Shown here: piece after piece, positions 9,758-18,310 of the stretch
How positions within the stretch are numbered: position 1 is the first letter of the stretch
Layout: every line of letters starts with the position of its first letter
Origin: CAVYVZ01 sp963772065
Lineage (GTDB): Bacteria > Acidobacteriota > Vicinamibacteria > Vicinamibacterales > UBA2999
Length of the DNA stretch: 64,000 nucleotides
Direction: 5' to 3'
Assembly: GCA_963772065.1 (NCBI GenBank)
Contig: CAVYVZ010000002.1
Location: forward strand, 62,001-126,000
Notes under the pieces: model-generated
Databases searched by the model: none
Told to the model about the DNA's origin: nothing
What the model saw: only the letters and a program-made list of their open reading frames with translations
Program-made: the position numbers and the translations under genes

Positions 9758-11458
9758 ATGAGCAGGGCAACCGAATCCGCGCCTGGCAGGCGCACGGTCC
9801 TCTCGGCGCTCGGCGTGTACGGCGAGCGGCCCGCGCTGGTGATGGTGGCGCTTGGATTCTCGGCCGCTCTGCCCTACTTCCTCGTCTTCGACACGCTGTC
9901 TGCCTGGCTGCGCTCGTCGGGCATCTCGCTCGAAGTGATCGGCTTCTTCAGCCTGGTCACGCTGATCTCCTCGTTCAAATTCCTCTGGGCGCCGTTCATC
10001 GACCGGGCGCGGGTACCGGTGCTCACCGGTTGGCTTGGGCACCGCCGGTCGTGGATGCTGGTCTGCCAGGGCGCGATCATGCTCGGCCTGTGGCTGGTGG
10101 CGGGTGCCGATCCGTCTCGCAGCCTCGGCGCGATAGCGGTCTTTGCCGTCCTGGTCGGCTTTTCCACGGCGACTCAGGACATTGCCATCGACGCCTGGCG
10201 CATCGAAGCGGCGGAGGTCACGAAGCAGGGCGCGATGGCGGCCGCGTACCAATGGGGCTACAGAGTCGCGATGATCGTCGCCGGCGCGGTGCCGCTCCTG
10301 CTCGCTCAGGTGTATGGCTGGAACTTCTCCTATGCGGTGATGGCCGCGCTGATGACCGTGGGTGTCGTCGGCGTGCTGGCCGCGCCGCGCGAGGAGCGTC
10401 ACACGATTCGTCCGATCGAGACCGCGGGGATTCAGCCGGCACCGGTGCGTGAGGCGGTCGAATGGATCGTCCGCCTCGCGATCCTCTCGGCGGGCGCGCT
10501 CGTTCTGGGTTCAGGTCTTGCCGCCAATGCCGGCGTGCTCGCGGCGGTGCTCGCCGCTGGCGGCGCGACCGGCGCCCGCGACGCCGTTCTCTCGGCCTGG
10601 GCGTCCGACGCACGCGCCTGGGTGCACCTGGCGGCCGTCGTGGTGGGGTTCGGCGTGATCCTTCTTGCCGCTCTGCCGCTTCCGGGTGCGCGTACGCGGC
10701 CCGGCGTCTATCTCTCATCCGCGCTTGCCGATCCTCTGCGCGATTTCTTCACGCGCTACCGCTCCACCGGGTCGCTGATTCTCGCGCTGATCTGCCTCTA
10801 CCGCATCCCGGACTTCGTGCTGAACATCATGAACCCGTTCTATCTCGACCTGGGCTACAGCCTCGTCGAGATCGCCGAGGTCCGGAAGATCTTCGGCATC
10901 GGCATGACGATGCTGGGCGTCTTCGTCGGCGGCCTGGCGGTGGCGCGCTATGGGCTCATGCGGTCGATGGTGATTGGCGCGTTCGCGGGACCGGTGAGCA
11001 ATCTCCTGTTCATCTGGCTGGCACTCCAGGATCACAGTCTCATCGCGCTCTTCCTCGCGATCGGCCTCGACAACGTTGCGGGTGGCTTCGCGGGCACGTG
11101 CCTGATCGCGTACATGTCGAGCCTGACATCGCTCGGCTTCACCGCCACCCAATACGCGCTCTTTTCGTCCCTCTACGCGATTCCCGGCCGCCTCGTCGCC
11201 TCGCAATCGGGCCGCATCGTCGAGCATGCCGCCCGACTCGCGGATGCGGGCGGCATGCTCTCGGGTCTGAAGAGTCTCTTCGCGAGCGGCGCGCCTGGGA
11301 ACTTCGCTGCCGCCGTCGAGCGATCGGGCGTCACGCCAGCGGCTCTGGGCGCCGGGTACGTCGTGTTCTTTGCGTATTCCGCGCTCATCGGCGTGTTCGC
11401 GCTGGTGCTCTCGCTCATCGTGCAGCGCCTGCAGGAGCCCGACCGGCGGAACGGCTAG
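9758..11458 (+). CDS. ampG: AmpG-like MFS permease (muropeptide transporter family)
   Basis: An inner-membrane transporter of 566 residues with about 14 predicted hydrophobic segments. AmpG proteins carry GlcNAc-anhydroMurNAc peptides into the cytosol for wall recycling. Family marks are LKFLWAP-like FKFLWAPFIDR near residue 75, the motif STATQDIAIDAWRIE near residues 136-152, and a late KIFGIGMTMLGVFVGG segment. It is somewhat longer than E. coli AmpG. I prefer the ATG at 9758, preceded by GAGAGG, over a TTG at 9746. It stands alone on the plus strand and converges with the caspase operon. An amidase-domain protein next door may make the same kind of wall fragments that AmpG imports (inference). 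Confidence 0.8.
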   Translation: MSRATESAPGRRTVLSALGVYGERPALVMVALGFSAALPYFLVFDTLSAWLRSSGISLEVIGFFSLVTLISSFKFLWAPFIDRARVPVLTGWLGHRRSWMLVCQGAIMLGLWLVAGADPSRSLGAIAVFAVLVGFSTATQDIAIDAWRIEAAEVTKQGAMAAAYQWGYRVAMIVAGAVPLLLAQVYGWNFSYAVMAALMTVGVVGVLAAPREERHTIRPIETAGIQPAPVREAVEWIVRLAILSAGALVLGSGLAANAGVLAAVLAAGGATGARDAVLSAWASDARAWVHLAAVVVGFGVILLAALPLPGARTRPGVYLSSALADPLRDFFTRYRSTGSLILALICLYRIPDFVLNIMNPFYLDLGYSLVEIAEVRKIFGIGMTMLGVFVGGLAVARYGLMRSMVIGAFAGPVSNLLFIWLALQDHSLIALFLAIGLDNVAGGFAGTCLIAYMSSLTSLGFTATQYALFSSLYAIPGRLVASQSGRIVEHAARLADAGGMLSGLKSLFASGAPGNFAAAVERSGVTPAALGAGYVVFFAYSALIGVFALVLSLIVQRLQEPDRRNG

Positions 11459-11500
11459 GCGCCCCGCGCGTGTGCGATCGCCGCGCCATTGCCGAAGCGT

Positions 11501-13433
11501 TCACTTCAACGAGGCGGCGTGCGGCTTCGTTTCTGCCGATCTCGCAGTCGAGCGTGGAGGAGCTGGAACGATGATGGCAAAGGCTTGAAGGCGTTTCCCG
11601 ATCTTGCCCAGGTACCCGGCGGCCCACGCCGGTAATGTACTCACGCTGGCGGTCCAGCCGTTCTTCGTTGGTGATGCGCTTACGAACTACGTAGCGGACG
11701 ACGCCGTCGGGGCCGATGATGACCGTCGCGCCGCCGACGAAAGGAAACACCGGCCCCTTCGGCGAGATGCGCTGATGGCGGCGCTGCGTCACCTCGGCGA
11801 CAAGGTCGAAGACGATCTGGCCATCGGGTCCAACGCGGCGGAGCGTCCGGATCGACTCGATGCACGGACGCTCGGTCTTCGCCGCTGCCTCGGGCGCGGT
11901 CAAGCCAAACTCGCGCTGCGCCTCGGGGCTCGAAGCGATCCAGGAGGCGAGCGCGCAGGCCTGCCTCGTGAGCTCGCCTTCGTCAGCTGCTGCGGCGGGG
12001 TCGCCACGAAATCGCAACGTCGCGAAATCGAGACCCGGAATAGAGGGTAGCGGCTCCGATGATTCGCCCCAGCGCAGCGCCTCCTCCGACAGGTTCGGCA
12101 CTCCCGCAGGATAGATTCCACGCAGGCGGAACGCGGCGATGAGCTCATCCCGGTATCCCCACGGGTCGTCCGGCACGAGATCGACGTCGGCGGTGATGAT
12201 CGCCCGGAGGTACTCGCCGAACTCGATATCCACCGTCGGGCAGTAATCGATGGCGCGCACGCAGATTTTCAGGACCTGCTTCGCAAGCCGGCCGGCTTCG
12301 TAGGCGAGCTCGTCGACGAGATCCGGAGGCAGCTCTCCGGCGGGCAGCACGCCTGTTCCGCCGGTCGCCAGGCGCAGGACACGCGCGCTCTTCTTGGCAA
12401 AGATCGCGGCGAACGCCTCGTAGATCGCGGCAACCAGAATGCCTCCGAGCGCATGGCTCTCCATCGAGGAGTCGTAGCGCGTGCGTTCCGGGCGGCCGAG
12501 ATCGTCGATGGCGTAGCGCAGCGCTTCTCCGGCTCCGGTGGTTTGTCCGAACTGGGATGCCAGGTTGACCAGCATCGATGGCTGCCGCAGGTCCCCCCTG
12601 CATTGTCGAATTGCAGGCTTGACCACGTCGGCATATTCGAAATGCAGGAAGATGGCGACGAGATCCGCGAACCCTTCGTGAAACGCGAGCACGTCCGGTC
12701 CCGTCGGCACCGCGAAGTAGGCACGAAGCCCGTCGAGCAGGGCGTGGGTCGTCTCATGCGCAACGACGTCGTGCGAGAGGCACGTGAAGATGGTGCCGCC
12801 CGGCAGGTTGTGCCCTGAAGGGTGCAGGTCCGCTGCGAAGTACCCAAACGCGAGCTCACCTTTCTCGCGGTCGTAATACGCGTTTCGGTCCTCGAAGGCG
12901 TGCGGCCGAATCCGCAGCTGCGTTCGGTGCACGTCGGCGAAGCTCCACGCCAGGTTGCGACCGAGGGCCGCCTTGAACGCGAAATAGACACGGCTCGCGA
13001 CCGCGTACACCATCTGCTGATGGAATTGCGGATCGGCCGCCGCGGGTGCGCGTCCATCGGTCATCAAGAGGAATGGATCATCGAGATCCACTCGCGCGTA
13101 GTGCCGGCCTCGATCGCGATCGAAGTCGTCGACGTCGAACAATGCTCCAGACGGCCCCGGCGAGACCGGTTCGTAAGGGACGGCGATCGTGGCCACCGCG
13201 CCCTCGAGGCGGGACGCGGCCGGATCGATGGCAAAGATGCGGAGGGGGCGATAGAGCGGCTCGCCTGCCTTTCGCTGGTGCGGGGCGATGCGCGCGGCTG
13301 CGGTGACCCGCGGGGCGATGGTGAACAGGTCGGTCGGCGGGCTCGCCGCCGCTGCGCCCGCCGTGTCCTCTGCCTGCGGCGGACCGGTCTGCGCCTCCGT
13401 CTTGCCTTCCCACGGCGTCGGCTGATCGCTCAC
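11501..13433 (-). CDS. Cytosolic M4-like zinc metallopeptidase, frameshifted near 3' end
   Basis: A protein of about 643 residues, starting at a GTG behind GAGGAGGG. It carries HETTH at residues 226-230 and HEGFADL at 252-258, giving zinc ligands H226, H230 and E253 with D257, as in thermolysin-family (M4) gluzincins. Unlike secreted M4 enzymes it has no signal peptide or pro-domain; the N-terminus is a Pro/Ala-rich linker. Its end shifts frame: the open frame runs to 11415 into the convergent ampG gene, while removing one G near 11,625 gives RRYLGKIGKRLQAFA and a TGA at 11501 that clears ampG. I take the second end as real. It is the last gene of the caspase operon, 10 bases after the stop of the caspase gene. 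It may process, or be processed by, its neighbours (inference). Confidence 0.75.
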
Positions 13434-13443
13434 GGACCCTCCT

Positions 13444-16362
13444 CTATCGTGAGGTCAACAGATCAGCGATCGCGCGAAGCACGTGTGCGATGTCCCCAGC
13501 CTGCGCGACGGGCAGGGCCGCCGAAGACGCGGCCGGGGCCGGGAGCGATCCGGCCAGCCCGCCAGGTTCAGGGATGAGCAGGCCCGACCCAGACTCGCTC
13601 AAAGGGTACACCTCGGGATGTTGTCGCGGATTGGCGCCGAATGCCGACTGGACGCGCGCCAGGAACGAGCCATGGGTCATCCCCGCGATACCCTGGGCGA
13701 GCATTCGTGTGGCGTGCTGCGTGAAATCGCCGTGGCCGTTCGATTCCCATGCGACCTCGGTCGAGCGGCATGCAGAGAACAACGTGTCGCGCCCGGCGGC
13801 GCGCTCCTCCGCTCTGGTTGCTGGGAGCTCCGCGGACATGGCTCGAAACGCCAAGTGGGCCTCGATGAGGCCCGCGTCCGCATCGATGAATCGCGGGCGC
13901 TCGTCGAGATCGCGCCGGCTCTCGCTCTGAGCCCCCCCGAAGCCCAGCCGAGACACGCTGCCCGAATGGCACGCGTCGATGAACGACGTGACCCGGACAC
14001 CCTCCGGAATGCGGCGAAACAGCGCCGCGAGGTCGTCGTCGATGACGAGGCGTCCGTCCGTGAAATCGATCGGGCACAAGGCCTCGTCATCGCGTGGTGA
14101 GTCTCCGCCCAGCTCGTCACTGTTTCGATCGGGCACCGTCGTACCGTGCCCCGCATACTGGAAGACGACGACGTCGCCGCGGCCGCTCGAGCGAATCAGA
14201 GACTCGAGTTCGCCGAGCAGGCGCTCGCGCGTGGCTTGCTGATCCAGCAGCATCAGCGGGGGCTCGAACCCCAGCTTCACGAGCGTGCGTGCCCAATCTT
14301 GCGCATCCGCGACGCAGCCGCGCAGCGGATTGCGGCGATAGGCGTTGATGCCGACGCAGAGCGCGCGGCGGCGCCCCGACAGTGCGCCGCGATCGGCTCG
14401 GACGGCGCTCCTGAACGCGGCTTCCGCGTTCACCTCCATGGCCGCCGGGAGCGCCGGGCCGAGGTCAGCCGACGACCACCCATCGACGTCGCGCCTGGTC
14501 GCCGGCGCGACAAACGGATCGCGCACGGGATCGGTGCCTTTCAGCCCGAGGACGCGCCGCAGGACGCTGTTCATCGTGAACGGATCGTCATCGAAGCCGC
14601 CGTGTCGCTCCGACACGGATGCGGCGGCCAGGTCCTCGTCGCTGCCCGGCGACCACACCACCGTATCGTTCCGGCTGGTGACGCGGCCGTCGACAGCGAA
14701 CAGGCGGCGCAGCCGAATGTCGTCGAGCACCGATTTTTCGAGTCCGAGGAGCGGCGCCTCGCGTTCCTCCTCCAGCGCGTGGTGGATCAGGTACAGCAGC
14801 GACTTTCGGTACAACCCCGCGGTGCTGTCCGCGCGCTCCGACGTGTCCTTCATGGTGAACATCGTGAGCGTGCCAAACTGACGGATGCGTCGCATCAAGG
14901 TGTCGAGGAACGCGTTGACGGTGATTGCAGGCGCGAGGAACTGGACGGTCTGCACGCTCGGCAGGCCTGCATCGAGCAGAAGTGGGAGGAAGAACCCATG
15001 GAAGTTCGACCCGGCGCTGTGGCCGATCGCATGCACTTCAACAGCGCCCGCGTTCGCCTGGCAGAATGCCGCCAGCTTCTCCGCCACCATCCGCGCGCCG
15101 CCTCCGGGTGCGACGGCCAGCTCGGCGATGTGCTTCATGTCGGCCCAGAAACTGCGCGCTTTGAACTCGCGCGCCGCCGCCTCGATCTGCGCATCGGTGA
15201 AATCGAACACGTCGCGCGGGCCGCGCGCCGCGCGCGCGCCGTCGAGGGCGGAGCGAATGACGTTGATCAGCGACGACAGCAGCCCCGTCTCCCATGCGAA
15301 GTAGATCGGGTAGACGCCGTTGCGCACCCACCAGTGCACGTGCTTCAACGCGACGCCGAGGCCGTCCCGCTCGTCGTTCAGGCCGCCATGTGCGTACACG
15401 ACAATTCGCAGCGGCCGACGCTCGGGCTGCGTGTCGGCCAGGGCCTTGGGCAGATGGGTCGAGAACATCAGGTCGATATCGGCCGCCGATGTGGTGAAGA
15501 TGCCGGTCGTGGAAAGCTTGCCGCGCGTGAGGTTCACGACGTACGGCCGCAGCGCCTCCTTGACCGTCGGCGTGAGCTCGGTATCGACGTCTGCCCGCGC
15601 GGCTGCGGCGGCTTCGAGGACGGCGCTCGCCCGGCCGAGCGTTCTCAGCGGTTCATCGGTCTCGAGCGGCTCCGCGTCCCAGGGCTCGGAAAGCGCGCTG
15701 TCGTCCAACGAGCGCACAGCGCCGGCGGAGTCGCCGCGCAGGAACACCTGCGCCTGGAAGAGCGCATCGGCATCAGCCGCGAACGGCGACGTGCGGACTG
15801 CCCCGGCACTCTGCCGGCCAACGTCCGCGCGTCGGGCGTCGACCTCTCCGAGGAGCACGTCCCTCCGGATCGTCGCGCCCGGGCAGGTCTTGGGCGACAT
15901 CTCGTTGTGAAAGCGGATGGCATCGGTCGGAAGCTCGAACCGCTCGAGCAGCGCGGCGAGGACCAGCAGCGCCGTGTCCTTCTGGACGCCGTCGAACGGA
16001 TCCTCGTGCTGGTCGAAGTTGCCGATCATCTCGATCATGAACGGACCCGCGTGCGGTCCACCGTTATGGCCCACGGCGCTCGCCGGAGCGAGGTCCCAGT
16101 GCCGGCCGGTCCATAGCGATCCGTCCGGCGCGATGGTGAGGTGCTGCGCGATGTCGCTCCAGCCCTGGGTGCCGGTGTGAAACCGCCACATCCCGCGGAT
16201 CGTGTCGTAGCCACGATAATCACTGCGCCTGGGCTTCCACGTGTGGTGGAGATGGACGGCATTGATCCGGCGCGCAGGCGTCACCGCCCGCAACACCGCC
16301 AGGAACTCGTCTGCGTTGAGCTGATGGAACCTGCCGCCCGACAACTTCGCACTCGCCGCCAT
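13444..16362 (-). CDS. Tri-domain protein: zinc amidase/PGRP, alpha/beta-hydrolase and caspase
   Basis: A 972-residue protein without a signal peptide. Residues 1-175 form an N-acetylmuramoyl-L-alanine amidase/PGRP domain with HLHHTW (H39/H40), HLTIAPDGSLWTGR, and H152...K158...C160; the last three have the same spacing as the T7 lysozyme set H122/K128/C130. Residues about 270-600 look like an alpha/beta-hydrolase, with VVYAHGGLND and the elbow GHSAG (S449). Residues about 660-900 form a caspase-like C14 domain: ALCVGINAYRRNPLRGCVAD, YAGHG with H739 and DACHSG with C798, 59 residues apart. All three active sites look intact. The ribosome site AGGAGGT precedes the ATG, and the upstream gene stops 6 bases before it. 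The architecture suggests wall-fragment recognition or cutting joined to protease action; substrate and trigger are unknown. Confidence 0.85.
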   Translation of the reverse strand: MAASAKLSGGRFHQLNADEFLAVLRAVTPARRINAVHLHHTWKPRRSDYRGYDTIRGMWRFHTGTQGWSDIAQHLTIAPDGSLWTGRHWDLAPASAVGHNGGPHAGPFMIEMIGNFDQHEDPFDGVQKDTALLVLAALLERFELPTDAIRFHNEMSPKTCPGATIRRDVLLGEVDARRADVGRQSAGAVRTSPFAADADALFQAQVFLRGDSAGAVRSLDDSALSEPWDAEPLETDEPLRTLGRASAVLEAAAAARADVDTELTPTVKEALRPYVVNLTRGKLSTTGIFTTSAADIDLMFSTHLPKALADTQPERRPLRIVVYAHGGLNDERDGLGVALKHVHWWVRNGVYPIYFAWETGLLSSLINVIRSALDGARAARGPRDVFDFTDAQIEAAAREFKARSFWADMKHIAELAVAPGGGARMVAEKLAAFCQANAGAVEVHAIGHSAGSNFHGFFLPLLLDAGLPSVQTVQFLAPAITVNAFLDTLMRRIRQFGTLTMFTMKDTSERADSTAGLYRKSLLYLIHHALEEEREAPLLGLEKSVLDDIRLRRLFAVDGRVTSRNDTVVWSPGSDEDLAAASVSERHGGFDDDPFTMNSVLRRVLGLKGTDPVRDPFVAPATRRDVDGWSSADLGPALPAAMEVNAEAAFRSAVRADRGALSGRRRALCVGINAYRRNPLRGCVADAQDWARTLVKLGFEPPLMLLDQQATRERLLGELESLIRSSGRGDVVVFQYAGHGTTVPDRNSDELGGDSPRDDEALCPIDFTDGRLVIDDDLAALFRRIPEGVRVTSFIDACHSGSVSRLGFGGAQSESRRDLDERPRFIDADAGLIEAHLAFRAMSAELPATRAEERAAGRDTLFSACRSTEVAWESNGHGDFTQHATRMLAQGIAGMTHGSFLARVQSAFGANPRQHPEVYPLSESGSGLLIPEPGGLAGSLPAPAASSAALPVAQAGDIAHVLRAIADLLTSR

Positions 16363-16367
16363 GACGC

Positions 16368-17660
16368 CTACCTCCTGAATCCACGAAGCGAGTTCTGGAG
16401 CTTCGAGAGGTCGAGGGTGAAGCCAACATTGCCTCGCACTTCGGTCTCATCGATCAGCTCGGTCCGGCTGGCGAATGTGATCGACACGGGTACCTTCAGG
16501 CCATTCAGAATCCCCGGCAGCGGAAGCACGAGCTTGACCTGCAGCTTGGCGATATTCGGCCCGTCGTCCGAGTGCCACTCGCCGACCCCGGCGAGGCTGA
16601 CGGTCATCGGGTCGCGGCCGCTTCTCCTCATGAGGTCTTGGAACGTGGCCAGACGTTGCAGGTCGAACTGCAGCTCGCCGGAGGCTTTCGCGACCGTGGT
16701 GTCCTCGATCAACTTGTGATCGGTCTTGACGACACCGCCGTTGAAGCTGGCCGAGAGTCGCGAACCGAGACCCATGTCGAACGCCACCAGGAAATGATGT
16801 TCGTCGTCGGCGTCCTCCGGCCGCACGAGCGCCTGGTAGGTGAGCGCAAGCTGCGGCGCGTGGCGGACGGCGTCGACGATCGCGTCGAGGTCTCCCCGCA
16901 TCTTGTCGAGGGCCTGTGCGTGCGAGATGAGCAGCTGGTCGAGAGCGGCGAGCTGCGATTCTGTCAGCCCGTCAATCGTCTCCTGGTAGTTGCTCATCCC
17001 GAGATGCTTGTTCGCGAACTCCGTCGCCGATAAATTCTGCGACAGGTCCGGTCTGGCGCCAGCTATGAACTCCACCGCCTTCCGAAACGCGCTGCCGACC
17101 TGTGCCCCCTCGCTGGCCAGGGCAGCTGTCACTGCTTGCAGCCGCGCGGCATTCGCATCGTCGCTGACGTCCCGATGGTCGATGACCAGCGCCTTGACGG
17201 CAACGAGACGGCCTTCGGGCGTCGCGCTGCCTTGCCCTTCCGCGCGGCCGACGGTGAGCGCGAGGCGCCGCCAGTTGCGGTACTTGTCATAGACGGCGGG
17301 GTTCAAGGGGTTCTCGCCGGTCACGCTCGAGCGAAGCGCGAACGCGGACACCGTCATCGAGGTCGCCCGCGAGTCCTCGCCTGGCTTGGCTCCGGCCCCG
17401 ACGAGACCGAGCGCGAGCGAAAAGACGTCGGGCGCGGTTGCCTTTTCGACGAGCGCCGTGGATCCGGACGTCGCGCTCGGCGCTTCCGCCTGGTCCTCGG
17501 CCGCGCCTTCGCTTCGTACCAGATCGCAGAGGCGGAACTGTACCCAATTGCTGAAGCCGCCTTGCGGGGATCCGCAGGTCTGGCTTTCAGCACGCGGCGC
17601 TGCGCCCAGTAATGCGGCCAGAACGAGGAGAATTGGTCTGGCTCGCCTCATTGCCAACAT
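16368..17660 (-). CDS. Exported protein of unknown function in the caspase operon
   Basis: A 430-residue protein that I do not recognise. Residues 1-27 are a Sec signal peptide (LVLAALLGAAPRAESQ, cleavage before or near TC). The middle (about 200-290) is helical and rich in Leu, Gln and Asp, with the SQLAALDQLLISHAQALDKM stretch as a possible coiled coil. The C-terminal 150 residues alternate polar and hydrophobic positions (ASGELQFDLQ, AKLQVKLVLPLP, VRGNVGFTLDL), as in beta-rich or barrel-like proteins, but the last residue is not aromatic. It starts at an ATG with GGAGGT 5 bases upstream and sits between a small protein and the caspase protein, 6 bases from the latter. It may be an envelope-located partner, sensor or target (inference). 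Confidence 0.75.
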   Translation of the reverse strand: MLAMRRARPILLVLAALLGAAPRAESQTCGSPQGGFSNWVQFRLCDLVRSEGAAEDQAEAPSATSGSTALVEKATAPDVFSLALGLVGAGAKPGEDSRATSMTVSAFALRSSVTGENPLNPAVYDKYRNWRRLALTVGRAEGQGSATPEGRLVAVKALVIDHRDVSDDANAARLQAVTAALASEGAQVGSAFRKAVEFIAGARPDLSQNLSATEFANKHLGMSNYQETIDGLTESQLAALDQLLISHAQALDKMRGDLDAIVDAVRHAPQLALTYQALVRPEDADDEHHFLVAFDMGLGSRLSASFNGGVVKTDHKLIEDTTVAKASGELQFDLQRLATFQDLMRRSGRDPMTVSLAGVGEWHSDDGPNIAKLQVKLVLPLPGILNGLKVPVSITFASRTELIDETEVRGNVGFTLDLSKLQNSLRGFRR

Positions 17661-17676
17661 GTCGACCTCCGTCGGG

Positions 17677-18093
17677 CTATCGCAGTTCGATCAGGATGGG
17701 TTCAAAGCGTCTGTCCTCGGCGTCCGCGCTCTCGTAATCGATGTCTTTGAGCATCTGGATGCGCGCGCCGAACTCGTCGCAATGCTCCATCATGTAGACG
17801 TACTTGAATGCACCGATGAAACCGACCGCGAACGTGTACGTCGCCTCTCCCGGCGACAGCGTGCCGTCGGCCGCCGAGAGGATCCACTGATACTTGATGG
17901 CGGGCTGGAGCGTCGCAGAGTCCTGAAGGACCACGCCCTCGCGAGCAAACGTGAATGTCGGTCTGCCTCCAGTAACCGTGACGGTGCAGATGACGTGCTC
18001 GCCAGCAGCAGCACGCACCACCGCCCCTGCTTCGTTGGCGCGCACGGTCATGCTGCCCGCCCTTCCGAATGGAACCGTGACTGGGTTCGGCAT
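17677..18093 (-). CDS. Small beta-rich protein, first gene of the caspase operon
   Basis: A 138-residue protein with no signal peptide or transmembrane segment, and no family that I recognise. Its sequence is dominated by short beta-type stretches (VICTVTVTGGRPTFTFAREG, YTFAVGFIGAFKYVYMME) and ends with the acidic run YESADAEDRRFEPILIELR. It starts at an ATG preceded by AAGGAG and stops 16 bases before the exported 430-residue protein, so it is the first gene of the four-gene operon. It could be a chaperone, inhibitor or structural subunit for the caspase protein; nothing in the sequence decides between these. The 217 bases upstream to the MocR gene must hold the operon promoter, but no convincing -35/-10 pair was found there. 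Confidence 0.7.
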   Translation of the reverse strand: MPNPVTVPFGRAGSMTVRANEAGAVVRAAAGEHVICTVTVTGGRPTFTFAREGVVLQDSATLQPAIKYQWILSAADGTLSPGEATYTFAVGFIGAFKYVYMMEHCDEFGARIQMLKDIDYESADAEDRRFEPILIELR

Positions 18094-18310
18094 GTTCGTC
18101 GCTCCTTCTCAGAATGTCCGGTAACTCATGACCAGGCCGCCCGCTGCGTGAGACCGAGATGAGCGCGTCGGACTGAACCCGAGCGGTGCTTCAGGTGTCG
18201 TCGAGGAGCGCCGATCATCGAGGAAGTAGACGGCCTCCGCAACCCGTATTCCACCAGCTTGTTTCGAGGCTGCCGCATTTTTGTGAAAGCGACCACGATC
18301 GGATGGGGTT

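Noticed and set aside
9713..10402. Upstream extension of the GNAT acetyltransferase frame to 450 residues
   Set aside because: This stretch is antisense to ampG, is Arg/Asp-rich and shows no family sequence; the acetyltransferase begins at 9712.
11415..11500. Extension of the metallopeptidase frame into the ampG 3' end
   Set aside because: It needs a 44-base overlap with a convergent gene and a low-complexity tail; the alternative frame gives a coherent basic end and a stop at 11501.
14146..16116. Long plus-strand open frame of 656 residues over the caspase gene
   Set aside because: It is Arg/Ala/Gln-rich shadow coding opposite a gene with three conserved domains, and has no ribosome site.
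18094..18310. Possible small gene or promoter upstream of the caspase operon
   Set aside because: A plus-strand frame of 65 codons here lacks a ribosome site and overlaps the MocR end; no -35/-10 pair was convincing.
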